Assembly (NCBI GenBank): GCA_028697145.1
Contig: JAQVFR010000002.1
Location: 87,394-151,393 of the forward strand
Length of the DNA stretch: 64,000 nucleotides
Reading direction: 5' to 3'
Source: Actinomycetota bacterium
GTDB taxonomy: Bacteria; Actinomycetota; Geothermincolia; Geothermincolales; RBG-13-55-18
Part shown: positions 17,714-26,848 of the stretch, piece by piece
Layout: every line of letters starts with the position of its first letter
How positions within the stretch are numbered: position 1 is the first letter of the stretch
Notes under the pieces: generated by a model
Told to the model about the DNA's origin: nothing
Databases searched by the model: none
What the model saw: only the letters and a program-made list of their open reading frames with translations
Translations under genes and position numbers: made by a program

Positions 17714-18025
17714 GTCTATCCCTCCAAAAACGTACTCCGGACCTTGATTATCACACCTATTCTCGCTCTTTTCAAAGACGATTCGCCATGCGATATCTCA
17801 AGTCCTGCGGATCTGCGCTCGAGCCCGCCGGCGGCTCCCGCGCTGCCCTTTCGTCTATCTGCATCGTCACCCGGAACATCTTCCTTGAAAGGCCGCCGGG
17901 CGACGGGACGCAATAACGCCTTCCATTATTATATTATCCCCATCCGGGACACCGGCTCACGTGATATATGACGCGCCGCCGCGCTACAAGGTCCCGGCAC
18001 GGAAGAAAAGGGCCGCCTCGACCCG
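17714..18025. other. 312-nt intergenic region between lysS and clpC
   Basis: It holds the clpC promoter near its left end. I see no gene, no HAIR (HspR) inverted repeat and no CtsR heptad repeat. An AT-rich patch at 17924-17940 stands out against the GC-rich background but has no assigned role. Confidence 0.5.
17747..17775 (-). promoter_or_regulatory. Promoter of clpC
   Basis: On the minus strand TTGAAA (17775-17770), a 17-nt spacer and GATAAT (17752-17747). The predicted start is near 17740, giving a leader of about 27 nt that contains the GGAGG before the TTG start codon. Confidence 0.6.
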
Positions 18026-19558
18026 TCAGTTTCCGGAGCGGAGATGCGGGAAGAGGATGACCTCGCGGATGGAGTGGGTGTTCGTGAGCAGCATGACCAG
18101 GCGGTCCACGCCCAGGCCGAGCCCTCCCGTGGGAGGCATACCGTATTCGAGGGCGCGCAGGTAATCGTAATCCACGACGTGCGCTTCCTCGTCTCCCCCC
18201 TCGCGCTGCCGGGCCTGCTCCTCGAAGCGTTCCCGCTGGTCTAGGGGGTCGATGAGCTCGGAGAAGGCGTTGGCGACCTCGCGGCCCGCGACGATGAGCT
18301 CGAACCTCTCGGTGAGCTGCGGGTCGTCGCGGTGCAGGCGGGCCAGGGGGGATACCTCGCGCGGGTAGTCCATGACCAGGGTGGGCTCCCAGAGGTTGGG
18401 CTCGACCAGCTTCTCGAAGAGCTCCGTTGCCACCTTGCCGGCGCCCCAACCCTTCTCCGTCGGCACCTCGTGCCCATTCGCCAGGGCGCGAAGTTCCTCC
18501 ACCGGCGTACGCGTGCTCACCTCGCTCCCCACCGCCTCGCTCACCGCCCGCATGAGCGTGATCCGCCGCCAGGGAGGCGTGAGGTCCAGGTTCCTCTCCT
18601 GGTACTCGAAGGACAGCGTCCCCTTCACCGACGTCACCACATCGGCGAGCATCTCCTCGAGGAAGGCGGCCAGGTCGTTATAGTCGGCGTAAGCCCAGTA
18701 GAACTCGAGCATGGTGAACTCGGGGTTGTGTTTGTAGGAGATGCCCTCGTTGCGGAAATTACGGTTGATCTCGTAGACCTTCTCCATCCCCCCTACCACG
18801 CACCGCTTGAGGTAGAGCTCGGGCGCTATACGCATGTACAGGTTCTGCCCCAGGGCCTGGTGAAAGGTGATGAAGGGGCGGGCGGTGGCTCCCCCGGGGA
18901 TGGGCTGCAGCATGGGGGTCTCCACCTCCACGAAACCGCGTTCGTCCAGAAAACGCCGCAGCTCGCGGACGGTCTTCACCCTTACCATGAGGTTCTCCTT
19001 CACCTCGGGGTTGACCATGAGATCCAGGTATCTCTGGCGGTAGCGCAACTCGACGTCCTTGAGGCCGTGCCATTTCTCGGGAAGCGGGCGCAAGCTCTTG
19101 CTCAGCAGCTCGAACGCGGAGACGCGCAGTGTTATCTCCCCGCGCCTGCTCTTGAAGACCTCGCCCCGCGCTCCGATCCAGTCGCCGATATCCAGGTCCT
19201 GGAACGCGGCGTAGGAGGCCTCACCCAGCGAATTCACGGAGGCCATGAGCTGCAGCCGCCCCCCGCTGTCCGCGAGGTCGGCAAAACATGCCTTGCCGTG
19301 GCGCCGCAGGGCCATTATCCTGCCCGCCAGGGAGGCGGTATAGCCGCTTTCCCCGCCGTCCAGCAACGCATCGAAGCGGTCGCGTATGTCCGAGGTCATG
19401 TCCGTGCGTTCGTACCTGAGGGCGTAGGGTTTGATGCCCTTTCCCCGCAGTTCCTCGAGTTTTTCCATGCGCCTCTTCACCAGGTCGCCCTCGTCCTTGA
19501 AAGCGGCGGTTTCCCTTCCGTCATCCACGCTGCTCACATCCCGCGTATCTCGTACCAT
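18026..19558 (-). CDS. lysS: Lysyl-tRNA synthetase, class II
   Basis: A class II LysRS of up to 510 residues that charges tRNA-Lys. The N-terminal OB-fold (about 70-170) is followed by motif 1 (ETPMLQPIPGGATARPF), motif 2 (FRNEGISYKHNPEF) and motif 3 (GLGLGVDRLVMLL). Position ITFHQALG replaces the more common THHNALD, a small change near the active site. The N-terminus is longer than usual and the ATG at 19558 has no ribosome site. A GTG or ATG 10-30 codons downstream may be the true start. It lies downstream of greA. Confidence 0.95.
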   Translation of the reverse strand: MVRDTRDVSSVDDGRETAAFKDEGDLVKRRMEKLEELRGKGIKPYALRYERTDMTSDIRDRFDALLDGGESGYTASLAGRIMALRRHGKACFADLADSGGRLQLMASVNSLGEASYAAFQDLDIGDWIGARGEVFKSRRGEITLRVSAFELLSKSLRPLPEKWHGLKDVELRYRQRYLDLMVNPEVKENLMVRVKTVRELRRFLDERGFVEVETPMLQPIPGGATARPFITFHQALGQNLYMRIAPELYLKRCVVGGMEKVYEINRNFRNEGISYKHNPEFTMLEFYWAYADYNDLAAFLEEMLADVVTSVKGTLSFEYQERNLDLTPPWRRITLMRAVSEAVGSEVSTRTPVEELRALANGHEVPTEKGWGAGKVATELFEKLVEPNLWEPTLVMDYPREVSPLARLHRDDPQLTERFELIVAGREVANAFSELIDPLDQRERFEEQARQREGGDEEAHVVDYDYLRALEYGMPPTGGLGLGVDRLVMLLTNTHSIREVILFPHLRSGN

Positions 19559-19690
19559 CCATACAGATCATAACCCATGTGCCGGACCATCGACGGTATT
19601 TCAGGTGGAGCCGAAAAAGCTCCGCGCGCGCAGGCCTCGGGCTGCTCCCGCCCCATGGGACGCGGGGACGCGATGCGATCCATGCGGGGA

Positions 19691-20218
19691 TCATCGCTCA
19701 ATGTGAACGATACGGTATTTCAACGCCCCGGAGGGAACCTGCACCTCGACTATCTCTCCGGCCTTGCGCCCCATGATGGCCCTGCCCACGGGCGATTGGT
19801 CCGATATGCATCCCTGGTCCCCCCGCGCTTCCGCGGCGCTGACCAGGCGCAGGCGCATCTCCTCGCCCCTCTCCACGTCCTCCAGGCGCACGGTGGAACC
19901 GATGGCAACCACCGACAGGTCGATCTCCTCTTCCCTGATGACGCGGGCGTTTTCCAGGACGTTCTCTATCTCCTTGATGCGCCCGTGCACGAAAGCCTGC
20001 TCGTGCTTGGCGTCGTCGTACTCGGAGTTCTCCATGATATCGCCGAAGGCCCTAGCCTGCTCGATGCGCTTGGCCACCTCCCACCACTTCACATTCTTGA
20101 GGTGGTCCAGTTCCTCCTGGAGCTTCTGGTAACCATGCTCCGTGAGGACGATGTCGTCCTCCTTCTCCTCCCGGTATTCACCGAGCACCGGCCTGTTTAC
20201 GCTCTCGTCCATTTCCAT
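19691..20218 (-). CDS. greA: Transcription elongation factor GreA
   Basis: A 175-residue GreA that rescues backtracked RNA polymerase by stimulating transcript cleavage. The N-terminal coiled coil carries the acidic tip in GDIMENSEYDDAK. The C-terminal FKBP-like domain ends with DQSPVGRAIMGRKAGEIVEVQVP. An N-terminal extension of about 20 residues precedes the usual start of the family. Its promoter is near consensus. It is upstream of lysS, a frequent neighbour. Confidence 0.95.
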   Translation of the reverse strand: MEMDESVNRPVLGEYREEKEDDIVLTEHGYQKLQEELDHLKNVKWWEVAKRIEQARAFGDIMENSEYDDAKHEQAFVHGRIKEIENVLENARVIREEEIDLSVVAIGSTVRLEDVERGEEMRLRLVSAAEARGDQGCISDQSPVGRAIMGRKAGEIVEVQVPSGALKYRIVHIER

Positions 20219-20277
20219 CCTTATCCTGATCTCGCGTTTTGCGTGGGGTGATGACTGTTCTGGGATAACAAAGAGCT

Positions 20278-20306
20278 ATTATATGCCAGCCCGCAGGGCC
20301 AGTCAA
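20278..20306 (-). promoter_or_regulatory. Promoter of greA
   Basis: On the minus strand TTGACT (20306-20301), a 17-nt spacer and a perfect TATAAT (20283-20278). The -35 box overlaps the hairpin at 20305-20326, so a protein or structure there could control greA. Confidence 0.75.
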
Positions 20307-20326
20307 AGCGCCCTGCGGGGCGCTTT
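20291..20326. other. Competing inverted repeats between greA and the acetyl-CoA synthetase
   Basis: AAAGCGCCC (20305-20313) and GGGCGCTTT (20318-20326) are a perfect 9-bp inverted repeat with a 4-nt loop. CCGCAGGG (20291-20298) pairs equally well with CCCTGCGG (20311-20318), so the two structures exclude each other. They sit on the greA -35 box and just upstream of the forward promoter. Confidence 0.6.
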
Positions 20327-20353
20327 CCCGGGATAATCAGCGAGCGCAACGGG

Positions 20354-20359
20354 TATAAT
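20354..20359 (+). promoter_or_regulatory. -10 element of the acetyl-CoA synthetase operon
   Basis: A perfect TATAAT lies 21 nt before the TTG start codon. No good -35 box is visible at 16-18 nt upstream. The predicted transcript start is near 20366. Confidence 0.55.
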
Positions 20360-20379
20360 GATTTCGGGAAGAAACCGCT

Positions 20380-22494
20380 TTGATAAAAGGAGCGATCAAG
20401 CTGCTCGACGAACTGTTCAGGCCCGCCGCGCTGGCGGTGATAGGGGCCTCGGAGAAAGCGGGAAAGGTGGGGAGGGTGGTTCTCGAGAACATCCTCAACT
20501 CCGGTTACCGGGGCACGGTATATCCCGTCAATCCGTCTTACGGAGAGGTCTTCTCCCTGAAATGCTATCCCTCCGTATCCGACCTTCCCGAAGCGCCGGA
20601 GCTGGCTATGATCATCATCCCCGCGGAGTCCGTGCAGGGGGTGATCGAGGAGTGCGGTGCGCGGGGAGTCAAGGCGGCGGTGATCATATCCGCCGGCTTC
20701 AAGGAATCGGGTGTGGAGGGCTACCGCCGCGAGACCGTGCTTCGCCAGACGGCGGAGCGCCTCGGCATCGAGGTCCTGGGCCCGAACTGCCTGGGGATAG
20801 CCGACACCTCCACCCCCTTGAACGCCACCTTCGCCACCAGCTCGCCGCTTCCCGGCAGGGTGGCTTTCATGTCCCAGTCCGGTGCGCTCGGTACCGCCAT
20901 GCTGGGATGGTCGGAGGAGAACCACCTCGGCTTCTCCCGCTTCATCAGCCTGGGCAACAAGATGGACCTCAACGAGAGCGACATGCTGGAGGCACTGGAG
21001 CATGACGTGAACACCTCTGTGATCGCGGCCTACCTCGAGGGCATCTCCGAAGGGGAGAGGTTCCTGGAGGTCACCGCGCGCGTAAGCCGCTCCAAGCCGG
21101 TGATCATCTATAAGGCGGGCGTCACCCAGGCGGGGGCGCGGGCGGTTTCCTCCCATACCGGAACCCTGGCCGGATCCGAGAACGCCTACGCTGCCGCCTT
21201 CCGCAAGAGCGGGGCGCTGCGGGCGAACAGAGTGGAGGACCTCTTCATGCTTGCCCAGGGTTTCTCCGCCCAGCCGCCGCCCGCGGGACCCAGGGTATGT
21301 GTGATCACCAACGCCGGAGGCCCGGGGATAGTCGCCTCCGACGCACTGGAGCATGCCGGGTTGAGCCTGGCGGTATTGACCGAGGAGACCACCCAGCACC
21401 TCAACGAGAAGCTCCCCGAGGCCGCGAGCGTATACAACCCGGTGGACGTGCTGGGCGACGCCGGAGCAGACCGCTACCGCCTGGCCATGGAAAGCGTGAT
21501 CGCGGACCCCGGGGTGGACGCCGTGATGATCGTCCTCACGCCGCAGGCCATGACCAGGGCCACGGAAACGGCACGCGTAGTGGCGGACTGCGCGGGCGGG
21601 TCGGAGAAGACCGTGTTCGCGGTGTTCATGGGGGGCAGCGAGATCAGCGATGCCGAGGACATCATGAGGGAGGTGGGCATCCCCAACTTCCGTTTCCCGG
21701 AGGAGGCCGTGGATACCCTGCGCTGCATGAAGGCCTACACCGATTTCCTCTCGCGCCCGCGTCGCACCATGGTGCGCTTCGACGTGGAGAAGCACAAGGT
21801 CGACGAGGTCTTCTCGACCACCCGCGAGCAGGGCCGCAACGAGCTTGTGGAGGTGGAGGCCCGCGAGGTCCTGCTGGCATACGGCCTGCCGGTTGCGCGC
21901 ACCATGCTGGCGACCAACCTCGAGGAATGCATAAAGGCGGGGCGCGAGATAGGCTACCCCGTGGTGGTCAAGATCGCCTCCCCCCAGATCCTGCACAAGA
22001 CGGACGTGGGAGGGGTCATCGTGGGGATCGAAAACACCGACGAGCTCATCACCGCCTACGAGAAGGTCACCGCGAACGCGCGCAAGTTCTTTCCCCGCGC
22101 CGATATCTGGGGGGTGCTGGTACAGGAGATGCTCCCGCCGTCGCGCGAACTCATCGTGGGCATGAACCGCGACAGCCAGTTCGGTCCCCTGCTCATGACC
22201 GGCCTGGGCGGCATCTACGTCGAGGTGCTCAAGGACGTGAGCTTCCGCCTCGCCCCGGTGAGCGAGGAGGAGGTCATGGACATGCTGCGCGAACTCAAGA
22301 GCTACTGGCTGTTGCAGGGTGCGCGAGGGGAGCCGCCGGCGGACATAGACGCGGTAGTGGAATCCGTGCTGCGCGTCTCCCAACTGGTCACCGATTTCCC
22401 CGAGATCAACGAACTCGATATAAATCCCCTGCGGGTACTGGAGGACGGCAAGGGCTGCCTGGCCGCGGACGCCAGGATCGTTCTGGAGGAGTGA
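20380..22494 (+). CDS. ADP-forming acetyl-CoA synthetase, fused alpha-beta
   Basis: A 704-residue acyl-CoA synthetase (NDP-forming) that converts acetyl-CoA, ADP and phosphate to acetate, ATP and CoA, an energy-conserving reaction in anaerobes. The CoA-binding alpha part has LAVIGAS near the N-terminus, GPNCLG and the phosphohistidine His259 in SSHTGTLAG. The ATP-grasp beta part covers about residues 470-704. No ATG is available: TTG at 20380 is the conventional choice, but AAAGGAG at 20386-20392 lies eight bases before an in-frame CTG at 20401, which would give LDELFRPAALAVIGAS, closer to family N-termini. Confidence 0.93.
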   Translation: MIKGAIKLLDELFRPAALAVIGASEKAGKVGRVVLENILNSGYRGTVYPVNPSYGEVFSLKCYPSVSDLPEAPELAMIIIPAESVQGVIEECGARGVKAAVIISAGFKESGVEGYRRETVLRQTAERLGIEVLGPNCLGIADTSTPLNATFATSSPLPGRVAFMSQSGALGTAMLGWSEENHLGFSRFISLGNKMDLNESDMLEALEHDVNTSVIAAYLEGISEGERFLEVTARVSRSKPVIIYKAGVTQAGARAVSSHTGTLAGSENAYAAAFRKSGALRANRVEDLFMLAQGFSAQPPPAGPRVCVITNAGGPGIVASDALEHAGLSLAVLTEETTQHLNEKLPEAASVYNPVDVLGDAGADRYRLAMESVIADPGVDAVMIVLTPQAMTRATETARVVADCAGGSEKTVFAVFMGGSEISDAEDIMREVGIPNFRFPEEAVDTLRCMKAYTDFLSRPRRTMVRFDVEKHKVDEVFSTTREQGRNELVEVEAREVLLAYGLPVARTMLATNLEECIKAGREIGYPVVVKIASPQILHKTDVGGVIVGIENTDELITAYEKVTANARKFFPRADIWGVLVQEMLPPSRELIVGMNRDSQFGPLLMTGLGGIYVEVLKDVSFRLAPVSEEEVMDMLRELKSYWLLQGARGEPPADIDAVVESVLRVSQLVTDFPEINELDINPLRVLEDGKGCLAADARIVLEE

Positions 22495-22499
22495 GAGAC

Positions 22500-23567
22500 A
22501 TGGTCTGTATTTACCTTACCTCGGAGGTAGGCCTCTCGGGCCTGCACACCCTGTGCATCGGCCTGGGCCGCCGCTTCCGGGAGGAGAACCTGAAGGTCGG
22601 GTACATCAAGCCGGTCGGCCACCGCTATTTCACCGTGGAGGGATACGTGACCGACGAGGACGCCGCCTTCATGCGCACCACCCTCGAACTGGACGAGGAA
22701 CTGAAAGACCTCTGCCCGGTGGTGCTCACCCCACAACTGGTCAACTCCGCCTACCTGGAAGGCGGGCCGGGCCTGCTGGAGCGGGTCAGGCAGGCCTATG
22801 ACCGCGTCAGCGCCGGCAAGGACGTGGTCATCGCCCAAGGGGCTTACACCTCGCTTCAGGGACGTTTCATGGGCCTGTCGGCCTATCAGCTCGCACCCGT
22901 CTTCGGCGCCAGGGTCATCCTGGTGGAACGCTTCGACGACGCCTTCCTGGGGGACAACGTGCTGGCGGCGAAGGACGATTTCGGCGACAGCCTCATCGGC
23001 GTCATCTACAACATAATCCCGCCCAACCGCGAGAGCTTCGTCAGCGACATCCTCGCGCCGAGCCTGGAGAAGCGGGGCATACCGGTGCTGGGCAAGGTCC
23101 CCGTGGACCACTTGCTCTCCTCCATAAACGTCGGAAACCTGGCCGAGCTGCTCGACGGCCGCGTACTCTCGGGGGAAACGTGCCTCGATAACCTGGTCGA
23201 GGATATCGTGGTGGGAGCCATGAGCCAGGAGCACGCACTGTCCGTTTTCCGCAAATACCGCAACCTCTGCGTGGTCACGGGCGGGGACCGCAGCGACATC
23301 CAGCTCGCGGCCATTGAAGCCAAGGCCCGCTGCCTCATCCTCACCGGCAACCTCTACCCCTCCAGCATCGTCCTGGGCAAGGCGGAGGAGCTGTGCATCC
23401 CCGTGATCATGGTCAGCACGGACACCTTCACCACGGCGGAGCGCGCCGACATGATCATCAAGAGCGCGCGCACCCACGAAGCGAGGAAGCTGGAGAGGCT
23501 GCGCGAGCTGATAGACTGCTGCGTGGACCTGCCGCGTATCCGCGAACTGGCCGGGATCAGCCCCTGA
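22500..23567 (+). CDS. Phosphotransacetylase N-terminal-like protein (P-loop plus DRTGG domain)
   Basis: A 355-residue protein that matches the regulatory half of long phosphate acetyltransferases without the catalytic Pta domain. It begins with a BioD/CobQ-type P-loop-like domain (about 1-200) and continues with a DRTGG domain (about 215-320, with NVGNLAELLDGRVLSG). It begins 5 nt after the synthetase stop, sharing its GGAGG region, so the two are co-expressed. An allosteric or regulatory role for the synthetase is inferred. Its 3' end overlaps the convergent M23 gene by 11 nt. Confidence 0.85.
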   Translation: MVCIYLTSEVGLSGLHTLCIGLGRRFREENLKVGYIKPVGHRYFTVEGYVTDEDAAFMRTTLELDEELKDLCPVVLTPQLVNSAYLEGGPGLLERVRQAYDRVSAGKDVVIAQGAYTSLQGRFMGLSAYQLAPVFGARVILVERFDDAFLGDNVLAAKDDFGDSLIGVIYNIIPPNRESFVSDILAPSLEKRGIPVLGKVPVDHLLSSINVGNLAELLDGRVLSGETCLDNLVEDIVVGAMSQEHALSVFRKYRNLCVVTGGDRSDIQLAAIEAKARCLILTGNLYPSSIVLGKAEELCIPVIMVSTDTFTTAERADMIIKSARTHEARKLERLRELIDCCVDLPRIRELAGISP

Positions 23568-24636
23568 TGGCCACCAGGAGGGGGTAGGGATTAACCGCCC
23601 CTCCGCCGTTGGGGTGAAATTCGAAGTGAAGGTGGGGACAGCCGCGCGCATTACCGGTGTCGCCGACGTAGCCGATGACCTGGCCGCCGCTCACCCTCCC
23701 CGAAGCCCCGTAGCTCTGCAGGTGCATGTAGTAGTAGAGGTGGCCGTTGTCGCCGTAGAGGAAGACGTACAAGCCAGCGTTGCCTCCACTGCGCTGCACC
23801 ACGGTCCCGCTGGTGACGGCCACGCACGGCGTGCCGTAGTTGGCCATGATGTCGCATCCCTTGTGGGTGCGGCCCACTGAGCGGGGAGCGCCCCAGTCGT
23901 TGGTGAAGCTGCAGGGCCCGGCCACCGGGAAATAGAGGCCGTTGACGGGGCCGACGTTCCAGCCCCCATCGCCCCCCCCGCCGCCGCCGCCGTAGCGGCT
24001 GCTCAGCAGGGAGGCGACCTCGGCGTCGATGCCGGCCAGGATGGCCTTCTGCTCGTTGAGCTTGCTCTGTATGGAACCCCTCTGCGACTGCAGGCTTCTC
24101 GAATAAGCCTCCTGCTCCGCCTTGGCGCTGTCCAGCTCCGCACGTTTCGCCCTGATCTGGGCCATCAGCTCCTGGGTGGCCTTGATGGTATCGGCGTCGT
24201 GGTTGCCGATACGCGACATGTAGTCATAGGAATTGATGAAGGTATCAAAGTCGTCGCACTCCAGCAGGACGTCGATGGCGCTGACGCCGCCCTCCTTGTA
24301 CATGGTCACCAGCCGCTCGGAGAGGATGCCCTGCCAGCGGCCGTACTCCGCCTCCGCCGCCGCCAGCTGGGCCTGGTTGGCCTGGATGTTGGCCTGCAGG
24401 GTGGCGATGCGTGACTCAGTCCGGCTCAGCTCCGAGGTGAGGCGGTTCAGCTCGGACTGCAGGGAATTGAGCTGCTGTTCTACCTGGCGCGCCTGCTCCT
24501 TTTTCTCGCTGATGGAATCGGCGCCGAGCGGGGGCGCGTGCTGGCCGGCGAGAAGCACCAGGACCACCAGGAGGAAAGCGGGGCGGAGGGATGCCTTGAA
24601 GGCTTTCCTCACCGCGACCCTGCCACGAACATGCAC
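23557..24636 (-). CDS. Secreted coiled-coil M23 peptidoglycan endopeptidase
   Basis: A 359-residue secreted protein. A signal peptide of about 40 residues (LRPAFLLVVLVLLAG core) is followed by two long coiled-coil segments (about 42-110 and 150-215), a glycine-rich linker near 215-225 and an M23 domain with the zinc motifs HKGCD and HLHF. This is the EnvC/PcsB-like plan for controlled cell-wall cleavage. The start is a GTG at 24636 or a second GTG at 24612. The coiled coil is related to that of the NlpC/P60 protein at 52471-53502. Its promoter is at 24673-24702. Confidence 0.9.
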   Translation of the reverse strand: MHVRGRVAVRKAFKASLRPAFLLVVLVLLAGQHAPPLGADSISEKKEQARQVEQQLNSLQSELNRLTSELSRTESRIATLQANIQANQAQLAAAEAEYGRWQGILSERLVTMYKEGGVSAIDVLLECDDFDTFINSYDYMSRIGNHDADTIKATQELMAQIRAKRAELDSAKAEQEAYSRSLQSQRGSIQSKLNEQKAILAGIDAEVASLLSSRYGGGGGGGDGGWNVGPVNGLYFPVAGPCSFTNDWGAPRSVGRTHKGCDIMANYGTPCVAVTSGTVVQRSGGNAGLYVFLYGDNGHLYYYMHLQSYGASGRVSGGQVIGYVGDTGNARGCPHLHFEFHPNGGGAVNPYPLLVAIRG

Positions 24637-24672
24637 GCCATAACCGCCTTACTGTACAACACGTCGCTTAAT

Positions 24673-24702
24673 ATTTTAGGAAACCGATCGCGAGCCAGTC
24701 AA
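24673..24702 (-). promoter_or_regulatory. Promoter of the M23 peptidase gene
   Basis: On the minus strand TTGACT (24702-24697), 18-nt spacer, TAAAAT (24678-24673). It lies about 40 nt before the start codon, in the 247-nt gap after prmC. Confidence 0.6.
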
Positions 24703-24883
24703 ATGAAGCCCGGCCCGCTTTTCCGCCCGTCAACGATATGTTGTTACTGTTTCACCAAGAGAACACCGATATATTGTCATTTTCGCTTCTCAGTGGGCGC
24801 CGCTGTCGTCGACGCGGCGCCTGGAGAGATGAGACCCGTGAGGGGAGGGTTTTGTTCCCAGCCGGAAGAGGGGTCAACTCCAA

Positions 24884-25759
24884 TTATCCCCGTCGCATCT
24901 CCACGATGCGGGGCCTTCCGTTGAGGTCCGCGTGCACCTCCGCGACGGTGAAACCAAACCCCGCCGCCTCACGGGCCAGCCCTTCCACCTGCTCCTCCCC
25001 TCCCTCCATGAGGAGCAAGCCTCCCGGGGCCAGCCAGAGCGGGGCCTGCCCCATGAGGCGGTGGTGGGTCTCCGTGCCGGAGGGTCCCGCCACCAGGGAG
25101 ATGCGTGGCTCGTGCTCCCTCACCTCGGGCGGCAGGGACGGGAAGTCCCCCTCCCTGACGTAGGGGGGGTTGGATACGATGACGTCGATGCGGCCCTTGA
25201 GCTCGTCCGGCAGGGCGTCCAGCAAGTCCCCCCGGCGGAACTCCACGGCATCGTCCAGGCCAAGAAGACGGGCGTTCATCCGCGCCACCTCCAGTGCTTC
25301 GGCGCTGATCTCGGTGGCGCAGACGACGGCGGCCGGACATTCCCGGGCCAGGGAAAGGGCTATACACCCGGAGCCTGTGCCGACGTCCACCGCCAGCGGG
25401 TGTCCCGGGAAGGCCCCCAGCGCCGACACGGCCCTCTCCACCAGCGTCTCCGTCTCGGGCCGCGGGATGAGGACGCGGCGGTCCACCGCCAGCTCCAGGT
25501 AGCGGAATCCCTTGCGGCCGGTGATATACTGCAGCGGCTCGCGTGCGGCCCTGCGGCGCAGCAGCTCGGCGAATTCCCCTCTCTCGCGCATCGAGACCGG
25601 CCGGTCGTGATAGGCGTAGAGCTCGACGCGGCTGCGCCCGGTGCAATGGGAGAGCAGTTGCTCGGCGTTGAGCCGTGGCCTGACCACGCCGTTTTCCTCC
25701 AGGTACCGCGCCGCCCAGGCGATGAGTCCCGGCGTGCCGGTGGAGGGCATGTCCTCCAC
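24884..25759 (-). CDS. prmC: Peptide chain release factor N5-glutamine methyltransferase
   Basis: A 291-residue PrmC/HemK that methylates the glutamine of the GGQ motif in release factors. The N-terminal helical domain precedes a Rossmann methyltransferase with DVGTGSGCIALSL for S-adenosylmethionine and the catalytic NPPYV. The start is GTG at 25759, just after the prfA stop; prfA encodes its substrate. Confidence 0.95.
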   Translation of the reverse strand: MEDMPSTGTPGLIAWAARYLEENGVVRPRLNAEQLLSHCTGRSRVELYAYHDRPVSMRERGEFAELLRRRAAREPLQYITGRKGFRYLELAVDRRVLIPRPETETLVERAVSALGAFPGHPLAVDVGTGSGCIALSLARECPAAVVCATEISAEALEVARMNARLLGLDDAVEFRRGDLLDALPDELKGRIDVIVSNPPYVREGDFPSLPPEVREHEPRISLVAGPSGTETHHRLMGQAPLWLAPGGLLLMEGGEEQVEGLAREAAGFGFTVAEVHADLNGRPRIVEMRRG

Positions 25760-25761
25760 GA

Positions 25762-26844
25762 TCAGTCCCCACCGCCAATCTCCGCCAGTTTCTCCGCGCG
25801 GTCCGCGGCGGCGAGCGTCTCGATGATATCCTCCAGGTCGCCGTCCAGCACGTCCTCCAGGCGGTGGACGGTCAGGCCGATGCGGTGGTCGGAGATGCGG
25901 CCCTGGGGAAAGTTATAGGTGCGGATGCGCTCCGAGCGGTCCCCGGTCCCCACCTGGGAACGCCTCTCCTCCGCCTGCTCGCGCAGCTGCCGTTCCTGTT
26001 CCGCGCGCAGGAGGCGGGCGCGCAGGATGCGCAGCGCTTTCTCCCGGTTCTGGAGCTGGCTCTTTTCGTCCTGGCAGGACACCACGACCCCCGTGGGCAC
26101 GTGGGTCATGCGCACGGCGGAATCGGTGGTGTTTACCGACTGACCGCCCGGGCCGGTGGAACGGAAGACGTCGACGCGCAGGTCCGCGGGGTCGATGGTG
26201 ACCTCCACCTCCTCGGCCTCGGGCAGCACGGCGACGGTAGCGGTGGAGGTGTGGATACGCCCGCCGGATTCCGTGACCGGTATGCGCTGCACGCGGTGCA
26301 CGCCGGATTCGAACTTCATCCTGCTGTAGGCGCCCTTCCCCCTCACCGAAAAGATGATCTCCTTGAAGCCGCCCAGTTCGGAAGGGCTTGATGACAGTAT
26401 CTCCGTCTTCCAGCCCCGGCGGTCGGCGTAACGGGTATACATGCGATAGAGGTCTCCGGCGAACAGGCCCGCCTCCTCGCCGCCCGCCCCGGCGCGGATC
26501 TCCATGATCACGTCCTTCTCGTCACGGGGGTCCGGGGGCAGGAGCATGACCTTGATCCTCCGCTCCAGCTCCTCCGCCCTGGTCTCGGCGGCCAGTTGCG
26601 AGTCGCGCAGAAAATCGAGCATCTCGGGGTCCTTTTCCTCGCGCAGCATCTCTCCCGCCTCGTGCGCCTCGCGCTTCGCCTCGCGGTACTCACGCAGGGC
26701 GCCCATTACCTCCGCCAGCTCGGCATGGCTGCGTGCCAGCTCGGCGTAGCGCTGACGGTCCCCGTAGACTTCGGGCTGCGCCAACTGGCGCTCCAGGTCC
26801 AGGTAATTGCGCTCTATTTCCGCCAGCCGTTCCATGAATCCCAT
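25762..26844 (-). CDS. prfA: Peptide chain release factor 1
   Basis: A 360-residue RF1 that reads UAA and UAG. The peptidyl-hydrolase motif GGQ lies in [15 protein letters not shown] near residue 230. The codon-recognition domain precedes it and the C-terminus has [12 protein letters not shown]. It follows the DUF1385 gene by 4 nt and precedes prmC, the conserved actinobacterial order. Confidence 0.96.
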   Translation of the reverse strand: MGFMERLAEIERNYLDLERQLAQPEVYGDRQRYAELARSHAELAEVMGALREYREAKREAHEAGEMLREEKDPEMLDFLRDSQLAAETRAEELERRIKVMLLPPDPRDEKDVIMEIRAGAGGEEAGLFAGDLYRMYTRYADRRGWKTEILSSSPSELGGFKEIIFSVRGKGAYSRMKFESGVHRVQRIPVTESGGRIHTSTATVAVLPEAEEVEVTIDPADLRVDVFRSTGPGGQSVNTTDSAVRMTHVPTGVVVSCQDEKSQLQNREKALRILRARLLRAEQERQLREQAEERRSQVGTGDRSERIRTYNFPQGRISDHRIGLTVHRLEDVLDGDLEDIIETLAAADRAEKLAEIGGGD

Positions 26845-26848
26845 GCCA

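Noticed and set aside
14870-17971. A 1,033-codon open frame antisense to clpC
   Set aside because: The protein is low-complexity (His/Leu/Gly/Glu-rich) and follows the high-GC codon positions of clpC, whose product is clearly recognised.
17714-18025. HspR (HAIR) or CtsR operator before clpC
   Set aside because: Only a single CTTGAG half-site is visible and no second half or heptad repeat at the right spacing.
20221-22383. A 720-codon open frame antisense to the acetyl-CoA synthetase
   Set aside because: Same reason: a GC-driven shadow with no recognisable fold, opposite a well-conserved gene.
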